Shown here: in pieces, positions 42,701 through 54,700 of the stretch
Numbering within the stretch: the stretch's first letter is position 1
How the letters are laid out: each line of letters starts with the position of its first letter
Origin: Glandiceps talaboti
Taxonomy: Eukaryota; Hemichordata; Enteropneusta; Spengelidae
DNA: 64,000 bases
Reading direction: 5' to 3'
Assembly (NCBI RefSeq): GCF_964340395.1
Contig: NC_135568.1
Location: 15,770,276-15,834,275, forward strand
The notes under the pieces: generated by a model
Seen by the model: the letters and a program-made list of their open reading frames with translations, nothing else
Told to the model about the DNA's origin: nothing
Databases searched by the model: none
Position numbers and translations under genes: made by a program

Positions 42701-45700
42701 GTGTGTGTATATTCCTACTAAAAGTTTGTATCTCTTCTTTCTTGCAGCTCCAGTATCTGTATCACCTTGTCAGGAGAACTATTACCAATGCGCAAATGGG
42801 GATTGTATCCCACAGTCGTGGAAGTGCGATCGTGACAGTGATTGTTCCGACGGAAGCGATGAACCAGATGATTGCCACTTTGAGTGCACCGATGACCAGT
42901 TTCCTTGCGACAACAACCGCTGTATTCCGAGTCGCTGGATTTGCGATAATGATGATGACTGTGGTGATAACTCAGACGAGGATGGTGAAAGGCATCATTG
43001 TAGCACTGTCACGTGCAGTGCCGATCATTTCCGTTGCGTTGAAGCTCGTCGCTGTATCCCGTTAACTTGGGTTTGTGATGGTGACAACGATTGTGGTGAT
43101 GCTACTGATGAACACCCTGAGCAAGGATGTGGTGAGTGGTGATTTCTCATGTGCAAACCGATGGAATGTCAGATATTAGATTTCTGTTGTGTACGGTGCC
43201 ATTGGCAGTATTTTAGTCCCCAGTGGGCACTGCCCGGAGAGGACTCGTACTTTGACATGTCTGTCTGTCCGTCCGTCCGTCCATCCATCTGTGTGTGCAT
43301 TCTCTGGCATGCACCAACTTCAACTAAACCTGGCAGACAGGTAACATACTAATATTACTATGTGAGACATATGAACCCCACTTTGTTTTACTATCGAATC
43401 AAATATGGCTGAATGGCAGCCATATTTGTTGATAAATTTCACAATATGCATCATAACGTTGAGGTATAATATGTTGTGACGCCATTCAAATATCTTCACC
43501 TATATTATCAAATATGAGCTTATTTTTTTTACTTTTAAGACCCTGACCTGTGACCCTGACAGTTTTCTTCAAGGTCAAATAGCCAAATTTTGAATATCTT
43601 GATAGCTTTTTGATTCAAACATTTCAAGTGATGATATTTTAATAATGTCTTGATTTGCAAGTCACTTAATTTCACAACCTTGACCTGAATAGCAAAATGG
43701 TTGCCATATTTGTAATAAAAGGCACATTTTGCCTGTTACTCTCCAAAAGTTTGATACATATGGACACCATTCAAGTGTCTACCCTCATATCAATGATGAG
43801 CTTTCTACTGAGACACTGACCTTTGACCTTGACAGACATTTTCAAGGTGAAATGATCACCATTTTTCTTTCTATGTGAACTCAAGAAGTTGAATAAACAA
43901 TGACTCTGTTTAAATGTCTATACCCCAAAGGTCAGCTTTCATTTCATATCTTGACCTTTGCCTTAAAACACACCAGTTAGGGGATGAAGTTTTTGATTGA
44001 GGGCTTGTTATGTTGTATAACTAGATTTTCTGGGTACATTAAACTTGGTGAACTGATGCAGCTAAGATAAAACCAGTCTTGCTGTTTTTTTTTGTTTTTT
44101 TTTAACTTCCGCCATTTTGGTGACTACCTATTAACAGATTCACAAAACTGTGATGAAGGTGAATACCAATGTAACAACGAACGTTGTATTCAGACGTCTT
44201 GGGTGTGTGACCATGACAACGACTGTGGAGACAACTCAGATGAACCTCTCACCTGTGAATTCCCGGAATGTGAAGACGCACAGTATCGTTGTGATAACGG
44301 GCGATGTGTGCCGAGTCAATGGCAGTGTGACGGTGACAATGATTGTCATGATTTCTCAGATGAGGCACCTAAAAATCCCAACTGCAGTAAGTACAATTTT
44401 AATAATGACAACGAAACACAGGAAATGATTCCATAGTTACAGCTGACCACTAGGTGGCAGTATGATCTAGCTGTCTTGGTTGACGATCCTCATCAGACAA
44501 ATTCCATAGTTACAGCTGACCACTAGGTGGCAGTACGATCTAGCTGTCTTGGTTGACGATCCTCATCAGAATGACAAATTCCATAGTTACAGCTGACCAC
44601 TAGGTGGCGGTATGATCTGTCTTAGTCGACAGTCCTCATCAGAATGATACATTCTATAGCTACATCTCACCACTAGGTGGCGGTATGATCAGCCGACTTT
44701 ATTCGTTCCATGCCCCAATCTCTCTTGATGTTGAATTTATAGCATTTGATGAATCAGCTCATTTACCACCTCCAAGATGTCTTATCTCAGAAACTCCTTG
44801 TTCCTATAGTTACCACATTACCGTAAAAAGAAAAAAATCCAATCAGATTTATTTCTACCTATAGTACCTCGATAATTTATTCAACTGTGAAATCTTATAA
44901 AGAAGCCCCCACGACACTTACAATGTGTTTCTGCCAATAGGGAACTTGCAAACCCGCCATGTTGAATGTTGCATCATGGGAAATATGATAATAAATACTA
45001 CTCAATTAGTATTGTAAAGTGTTGATACATTGTTTGTAACCACAGATAATCAGTTCATAGTCACCCTGACTCCAGATTAGGTGTTACAATAACCACAGAT
45101 GATCCCATAGTCCTTTGCGTCTGAGTATGCTCAGTCTGGATTGCAAGTTCCCTATTGCGGGATTTCTGCGAGTGTTTGTGCGATAAGCTTGCCGACAATG
45201 ACATCCCATTTAATGTACAGTCTTTTGCAGACTTTGTATAAGAAGTAACTAGGATTGAATCCTTCACATCTGTCCTACCAGGTCCCCTTTGTGTATAGCT
45301 GGGTTAAACTATGGCATACATTATACATTTCAGGACACATTACATGCCAGTCTGACCAGTTTACTTGTGCAAATGGTCAGTGCATATCCAGCGCTGTGGT
45401 CTGCGATGGTACGAGCAACTGTTCTGATGACTCCGATGAAACAGGCTGTAATATCAATGAGTGTGAGCGGCCAGACATTGCTAGATGTAGCCACACCTGC
45501 ACTGATACAAACCCAGGCTTCAAGTGTACATGTCCTCAAGGCCTTAAACTTGACACGGACAATGCAACCTGTGTTGGTAAGTGTTTTGACAGTAGTATGA
45601 CATATATGGCAGTCACACAGTGATGACTTTAAGATGAAATTATTGAAACAAAAAGTCATTGGACCAGAAAGAGTTTGGATTTACTAAGAATGTTTGTTAA

Positions 45701-48700
45701 GATTACAAAAAATGAGAAACTGTAAAGAAAAAAAAAGCTTTTAAAAAGTGCTAACGATGTCCCTTGAAAACTGTCAATGTCTCTTAATTGTATGTGTGTG
45801 TGTCATATGTCTTTGTAAGTGTGTCTCTGTGTTCACCGTGTGGTAGTCTGTCTGCATGTTTGTATAGTTTTTCTATATGTTTATGTGTGTGCGCATGCAT
45901 GTGTGTGTGCATGCATGTGTGTTTACGTGTGTGTGTGTGTGTGTGCATGTGCATGCATGTGTGTGTACGTGCGAGTATGTGCACGTGTGTATGTGTGTGT
46001 GTGTGCGTGCATGTGTTCTGTTGATATGCATAACACGTTTTGCAATTAGATAAATTGATAACAGTTTGTCCTAATTTTTGTGCTGAGTGTCACTATAACG
46101 ACAATTTACGAAGAAAAAGACAATTTTGTGAATGGGTGCTTCATACTTTTGGACTTTCATGTAATATATATGACTATCTAGGGTACTGAAATTACCGTAC
46201 GGTTGTTTTTCAACTTATTACATCATAATTTCCTGTAAATGCGAAATAGTCCAGGTGGACCAGTGTATATTATCCATATCATTCTGTTTATCAACCTTTG
46301 ATTGGATGATGACTAATTTGAATGCAACTATCCTCCAATCATAAGTTGTCTCATTCAAAAATTTTGTTGGTGCATATTCTGGTTTGACAAAATTCAATCC
46401 AGGTGATCATTGTAGTAATATGCAAATCTGGTTATCAAATCAACTGCTGATTGGGTGATCACTAATTTGAATGTAATCATCCTCCAATCAGAAGCTATCT
46501 AAGTATCATTCAAAATTTGATTGGTATGTGAAAAATCCTAGCTGAACAACGCAATGATGTAATAATATTCAAATCTTGGTAACAAGACAGCTGTTGATTG
46601 GATGATCATATTTTAGTTTGACGATATGCTAATCAGATCGAATTCTACAAAATTTTCAAATTTTCACTTCTCCTTGTTACAGACATTAATGAATGTAAGG
46701 TTGACGTACCCTGCAGTCAACTTTGCCACAACTTTGTATCTGGTTATCGATGTTTCTGCGTTTCTGGGTATCGTCTTGAAGCCGACGGCCATACTTGTAA
46801 ACATGAAAGTAACGAAGAACCGTACCTACTCTTCTCAAATCGCTACTACATCAGGAAAACTGACCTGTATGGCAATGCCGAACAGTACGACGTTGTCTTG
46901 AGTGACCTAGTGAATGCTGTGGCGTTAGATTTTGATGTACAGGAAGGTTACATCTATTGGTCGGATGTGACTGGTCAGCGAAGCAACATCAGCCGAGCCA
47001 AGCTACCACTTCCATCGGAATCATCTTCTGATCACACTAATAGGACAATAGAGGTAAGTTCTGTGATAGACCACAACATGCAAACCAAGTTGAATACATT
47101 TCAACAGAAAATATAGCATTTATACTTGGGTCGTTCTATGTTATGACAGTGCTCATCTATGCCATTCAGTGCTCAAAATATTAGTCACAAAAAGTCAATT
47201 TTGCCAGTGTACTTTCCCGTACTACACAATTATAAACCCTTAGGTCATGAGTATTTTCTGGCTGAATAATGTATACCTCCCCAAGCACAATTCATGAAAA
47301 ATCGAGAAAAATAATGGCGATTTGGAACGTTTTGAGTGATATTTCGAACACCGCAGAGCCAGTGACATATGCACATGTTGTCATTGAATGATCAGGGTAT
47401 ATAATCCATATTTTCTGTTCAAAGACAATATCTTGCCTTGTGCATGGTATAATGATATGAATTCTCAGCTATGAATCGTTTGTGCTTCATTGCCATTGGC
47501 GTTATTAACCATGGCCATTTTTTTTTCTCCACGCAGAGATTGCATACACTAGGTCTGCGTAATCCTGATGGTCTGACAGTGGATTGGGTTGCCAGGAATT
47601 TGTACTGGTGTGATAAAGGAACAGAGACGATAGAAGTATCCAAACTGAATGGTCACTATAGGAAAACACTTATAAGAACAGACTTAGATGAACCTAGGGC
47701 TATTGTGGTGGATCCGGCACATGGGTATGAAACTAAATTCTTATACCTAGGCCTCCGACTCCCCCTCACCTCCACCCCCCACCCCCCTTCTAACTAAATT
47801 GCTCAAAATCGATAATTGTTTCAGACAGTAAGTCAAGTTCAAATCTGTGTAGCAGTATTTAGTGCTATGAATACAAGGCCAGTTTGTCTATATTGACTAT
47901 TTACTGTATTTTAGTGCCTGCGTTTACTACCATGACAAAAATTCTTCCATTTCTCATTTTGAAATTTTTTTAAAAAGAAAATTTTGTATTTTGGGGAACA
48001 AAACAGATTCATTCAAAGTAAAATCGTCTTTGCAGGGTGAGAACTAAATAAATTAAAAATTAAAAATGGTTCACCCCCCCCCCCCCTTACTTGTAGTTAC
48101 AAATTAATGTTCTTTTAAATAAATGAAAAAAAATTTCTTGCCTGTTTAATTTACATGTTGACATAATGTAATGTTATTTATTCTACAGATACATGTACTG
48201 GACTGATTGGGGGCGCACTCCATATATTGGAAGAGCAGGTATGTGTTAATATTAGTCACTGCTAGGGGGCTGTGTATCTTTAAATTAAGAAAATAAAGTG
48301 GAAATTACAAACTCACAATCTTTCCTTTAATACATTATGCAACTCAAACAATTAATTAAAGGGGCACAAGCTGAGTTCACTTTCCAGATTAATTTTGGAA
48401 ATTCTGCATATTTTTTTTCACATTAATACAAAGACATTGTTTTTCTTGAATCATTACCTATAACAGGCACTTACAACCAATTTCAAAATTTCAAAATCCC
48501 CAAAACAAAATACAGAAACTGCATTTTTTGAATTGTTACCCTCAGGTATGGATGGTAGTGAACAAAGTCGCTTTATAACTGAAAAGCTAGGCTGGCCTAA
48601 TGGACTTACAATTGACTACTCAGCAAGTAAGCTATACTGGGCTGATGCCAGGGAAGACTATATAGAGTTTGTCAACTTTGATGGCACTGGCAGGTGAGTC

Positions 48701-51700
48701 GTATAATATGAAAACCAGTTAATAAATAAGATATTACCCACTTTGGGGTGTATAAGTAGTGAACTGTACTGGGTTGATGCCAGGGAAGACTATATAGAGT
48801 TTGTCAACTTTGATGGTACTGGCAGGTGAGTAATATGAAAACCAGTTAATAAATAAGATATTACCCACTTTGGGGTGTATAAGTAGTGAACTGTACTGGG
48901 TTGATGCCAGGGAAGACTATATAGAGTTTGTCAACTTTGATGGTACTGGCAGGTAAGTTGTATAATATGAAAACCAGTTAATAAATGAGATATTGCCCAC
49001 TTTGGGGTGTATAAGTAGTGAACTGTACAGGGTTGATGCCAGGGAAGACTATATAGAGTTTGTCAACTTTGATGGTACTGGCAGGTAAGTTGTATAATAT
49101 GAAAACCAGTTAATAAATAAGATATTGCCCACTTTGGGGTGTATAAGTAGTGAACTGTACTGGGCTGATGCCAGGGAAGACTATATAGAGTTTGTCAACT
49201 TTGATGGTACTGGCAGGTAAGTTGTATAATATGAAAACCAGTTAATAAATAAGATATTGCCCACTTTGGGGTGTATAAGTAGTGAACTGTACTGGGCTGA
49301 TGCCAGGGAAGACTATATAGAGTTTGTCAACTTTGATGGTACTGGCAGGTAAGTTGTATAATATGAAAACCAGTTAATAAATAAGATATTGCCCACTTTG
49401 GGGTGTATAAGTAGTGAACTGTACTGGGCTGATGCCAGGGAAGACTATATAGAGTTTGTCGACTTTGATGTTGTAGATTTATACAGCATGTAAACAAATA
49501 ATTTAAACCCTTTTTAGCGACAGTTGTCGAAAAGTTGATGATGATAATATTAACAAGGCAAAAAAAATGTGTGATTCCAATAACCTGACCGACTCTAGTT
49601 TAAGCTGCTAACCTTAAACATTTTTATAAACATGTCAAACAAAAATTTAAGAAATTCTTTGTCTTCTTGACCTTCATGCACACCTGTTTTCTTTCCCCAA
49701 CGATGTCTATACATATTTCATCAAACTGTCACAGAAAGTGTATTCTGATCGACATTTAATCTGGTTTTGGGTCGAAACAATATTTTTTCAAAAATAAAAA
49801 CAATTAAACAAGATAAAATAAAATGTTAGAAAATCCCAACCTACCTATACCTTATTTTCTGAAGCCATGTTATCGGAAACACACAATTATTTTTATGTTT
49901 TTGCCTAATCAAACTATCTGGCACTGGATGGGTTTGAAACCAGACTGCAGTTATAAGAAGTAAAAGTACTATTCATCCACTGACAACAAACAAACATACC
50001 TTATACTTGCAGTCATGACTGACAGCGATGTCTGAAATCTTTTTTGTTCTGCAGGAGAACAGTTCTAAATGTCGACCTTCCTCACGTCTTTGCACTGTCA
50101 GTGTTTGAAGATTTTGTTTTCTGGAGTGATTGGGAGACCAAATCTATACACAGAGCAGATAAACACACTGGAGAAAATAAACAAGAACTAATAACCACAG
50201 TACACCGACCAATGGATGTTCATGTTTATCACCCTCTAAGGCAGCCAGCAAGTATGTATACTGCCCTCATCTTACCAACTGAGGTGTCAATTCTGAAACC
50301 CCATGATTTGCATGAAGTGTATCTCATGTTTGATTGGTTGCACAGCTATTCTTATGTGGAACCTTTTTATTTAAGTTTAACTTTTGTTATATGTACTCTT
50401 ATTTTTAAACTTTGGGCAATAAAAAAAGTCCAACATTGTAAAAATTCGAAGAAATAACTGTTTTTTACAGTATTTTCTGGAACACATGACTTTTTGAATA
50501 TGACAGATTCTGAACTGTCTTCTAATAACAAAAATCTGCACTTATGCAACATTTAAAAAAGAGAGAAGATATTTAATAGCATTTGTATTGGGCTTATTAG
50601 TCCCCGCCGATGAAGTCCGGAACGGGGACTTATGGATTGGGTTCCGTCTGTCCGTCCGTCCGTGCGTCCGTGCGTCCGTACGTCCGTCCGCAGCCATTTC
50701 TTGGAGATGCCTGGACCGATTTTTTTCAAACTTGGTACAGGGGCAACATGCTATGGCATACATATGCACGTCAATTTGTTTTATGATACGATCCAATATG
50801 GCCGCCTAGCAACCATTTTGTTTGCGAATTTTCCCTGTCTAAAGCCATAACTCAGACATGCTTTAACAGATCTCATTCAAAGTTGGTATTAGGACAGTGT
50901 TCTATGACATACATGTGCATATACATTGTTGTCATGATACGATCCAATATGGCCGCCTAGCAGCCATTTTGTTTGTGAATTTTCATGTCCAAAGCCATAA
51001 CTCAGACATACTTGAACAGATCTCATTCAAAGTTGGTATTTGGATAGTGTTCTATGACATACATGTGCATATCCATTTTCATTGTGATACGATCCAATAT
51101 GGCTGCCTGGTAGCCATTTTGTTTGCGAATTATCATGTCCAAAGCCATAACTCAGACATGCTTGAACAGATCTCATTCAAAGTTGGTATTAGGACAGTGT
51201 TCTATGACATACATGTGCATATCCATTTTCGTCGTGATACGATCCAATATGGCTGCCTGGCAGCCATTTTGTTTGTGAATTATCATGTCCAAAGCCATAA
51301 CTCAGACATGCTTAAACAGATCTCATTCAAAGTTGGTATTAGGACAGCGTTCTATGACATACATGTGCATATCCATTTTCGTCGTGATACGATCCAATAT
51401 GGCTGCCTGGCAGCCATTTTGTTTGTGAATTTTCCATGTCCAAAGCCATAACTCAGACTCCATTTTCATCGTGATATGATCCCCCCATACCCAACCAATC
51501 CTTTATTGTTGGAGGCATATTCCATGTCCAACAAGCAGACACAACATATCTAAGTCTGTTTGTTTTAGGTTCACAAATGTTGTTGCGTGATCAGAGTAGT
51601 CATAATTCCTTAAAACCCAATTATAGCGGGGACTATGTCATTCTCAATTACTTGTTACAATGATACAACTCTTTTTTTGTACATTTATACAAAGTTATCA

Positions 51701-54700
51701 ATTTCAAAAACTGTCCCCATTTCTTAATATGTGTATTTCATTTACTTTTTTATTTTCTAAACTTTGAAATATAAAGCTTAGCAACAAAAATAACAAAATT
51801 CAATAATAATGACAGTTGTGTATCACCTATTAGGATGATTTGTCTTGAATTTGGAATATTAAGAAGTCCCATTTTCCTTCTCATAACACGTAAAATCCAT
51901 CCCACAACTTCACAACAAATTGACAGTAAATAAAGATAAATGAATTAAAATTTATGCTACATTCTTTCCCAAACAGCATAAAATAGAGAAGCCTTTTTAA
52001 CTTGGAATACAATGTAAGGGCTAAAAAAAAATTGTTTGGTTTCGGGTTACCCGACCCCACATAGTTTTTCACTGCCGGCCCTAAACATTTTTTTCCATAT
52101 TTGAGAAAAATATGATAAAATCACGAAAATTGTGAAGTCTCGGGAGAAATAGTGAATATGGAAACTGACTTCAAATTAAAAAGACAATATCAAACTGTTC
52201 TTCCAATCTGTACTGGCTGTACATCTGATGAGAAGAAACCAATGAACACATAGGACCACAATGGAAAACATAACTTCCTGAACTAGACACTCACACAGGA
52301 AAGAAAACAAAAACATTAATTTAGAAATCTATCTACCCCACCTATTCTAAAATTGAGTGTGATCGGGAACCACACAATTTTTTATAGACCTTAGAGGGAC
52401 ACTTTTAAACAATCTGCCTGGCAGTTTAAGCATAATTGTCTGTTTTACATAAATGTGTCTCAGGGTCCCATATTACAAAAACCTAGAGCCAGTAGTGAAC
52501 TAAACTTTGTTCTAAACAGAAAGTTACAGAAAGTTTGTGAGAGACTTTACTTTAAAATGGACTCTGATCTCTGACCTCATGCAAATGAGCCCAATTTAAC
52601 ATTGTGCCTGGTCAGAACTTGTCAGAATAGAATAATCACATCATGTTTGCTAATAAACACTTTGTGCATATCTGGCAACCAATGAAGTTTGATATTGATA
52701 GGTTATAACACACAAGTAGTTCAGTATTTTTAGCCACCTAGTGGTCAGCTAGAGAAATGGAATTTGTCATTCTGATGAAGATCATTGACCACGACAGATT
52801 TGAAAGCTCAATGCTTAAAATTTTGAACTGTGGAATGTGTGTTATAAACTCATATATAAAGCTGATGAATATGTTTGGTCACTTAATTTTGATAATTCTT
52901 TTGTGTTTCAGTACCATCAAATCCTTGTCAAAATAATAATGGCGGCTGTGGGAATCTCTGTTTGCTTAATCCTGGTGGGTCTCGTACGTGTGCTTGTCCC
53001 GATAACTTCTACTTGGCAGCAGACAGACGCAGTTGTCTATCCAACTGTTCAGCTAGTCAGTTTGTATGCAGAAATGATAAATGTATACCATTCTGGTGGA
53101 AATGTGATAATGAAGATGATTGTGGTGATGGATCTGATGAACCAGTTACTTGTCGTAAGTAACGTACTTGTTGTATATAACATAGTACTTGTCGTAAGTA
53201 ACGTACTTGTTGTATATAACATAGTACTTGTCGGAAGTAATGTACTTGTTGTATATAACATAGTACTTGTCGTAAGTAACGTACTTGTTGTATATAACAT
53301 AGTACTTGTTGGAAGTAACGTACTTGTTGTATATAACATAGTACTTGTTGGAAGTAACGTACTTGTTGTATATAACATAGTACTTGTTGGAAGTAATGTA
53401 CTTGTTGTATATAACATAGTACTTGTCGTAAGTAACATACTTGTTGTATATAACATAGTACTTGTCGTAAGTAACATTGGACTTGTCGTATATAACATAG
53501 TACTTGTCGTAAGTAACGTACTTGTTGTATATAACATAGTACTTGTCGTAAGTAACATACTTGTTGTATATAACATAGTACTTGTCGTAAGTAACGTACT
53601 TGTTGTATATAACATAGTACTTGTCGTAAGTAACATACTTGTTGTATATAACATAGTACTTGTCGTAAGTAACGTACTTGTTGTATATAACATAGTACTT
53701 GTCGTAAGTAACGTACTTGTTGTATATAACATAGTACTTGTCGTAAGTAACGTACTTGTTGTATATAACATAGTACTTGTCGTAAGTAACATACTTGTTG
53801 TATATAACATAGTACTTGTCGTAAGTAACATTGGACTTGTCGTATATAACATAGTACTTGTCGTAAGTAACGTACTTGTTGTATATAACATAGTACTTGT
53901 CGTAAGTAACATACTTGTTGTATATAACATAGTACTTGTCGTAAGTAACATAGTACTTGTTGTATATAACATAGTACTTGTCGTAAGTAACATACTTGTT
54001 GTATATAACATAGTACTTGTCGTAAGTAACATAGTACTTGTTGTATATAACATAGTACTTGTCGTAAGTAACATACTTGTTGTATATAACATAGTACTTG
54101 TCGTAAGTAACATACTTGTTGTATATAACATAGTACTTGTCGTAAGTAACATACTTGTTGTATATAACATAGTACTTGTCGTAAGTAACGTACTTGTCGT
54201 AAGTAACATACTTGTTGTATATAACATAGTACTTGTTGTATATAACATAGTACTTGTCGTAAGTAACATACTTGTTTTATATAACATAGTACTTGTCGTA
54301 AGTAACGTACTTGTTGTATATAACATAGTACTTGTCGAAAGTAACATACTTGTCATTTAACATATCACTTGTCAGTGACAGTACTTGTCATAAATAACGT
54401 ACTTGTGGTAAGTATAAACGTACTTATCGGAAGTAACATTGTACAAGTCATATAACATAGTACTTGTCGGAAGTAACATATTGTACATGTCAAAAGAAAT
54501 GTTTAGTAGTGTTTATCAGTATGTAACACATTTATCGTATAACCTTGTACTTGTAAGAAATGTGTTTGACGTAAGTAACATGATTGTACTTGTCATAAGA
54601 AATGTAGTGCTTGTCGTAAGTTATATAGTTGGAAATGGAAATTATTACTCTCAGATTGGTAATTTAGGCGTTGGTTTACTAAGATAGACACAAACTAAAA

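Noticed and set aside
48754-49490. Six extra coding exons of propeller 7
   Set aside because: The copies have donors but lack polypyrimidine tracts and acceptors, and adding any would break the blade count that matches vertebrate LRP1.
50588-51451. RPSVRPS-type and DIHVHIH-type frames
   Set aside because: They arise from a GTCCGTCC tract and a 150-bp repeated noncoding unit. No transposase or reverse-transcriptase motif is visible.
52837-54360. A 507-codon open frame and a 435-codon antisense frame through the array after LDLa 21
   Set aside because: They are products of a stop-free 39-bp unit read in frame. The real exon frame stops at 53160-53162, and the repeated [11 protein letters not shown]-type peptide has no sign of selection.
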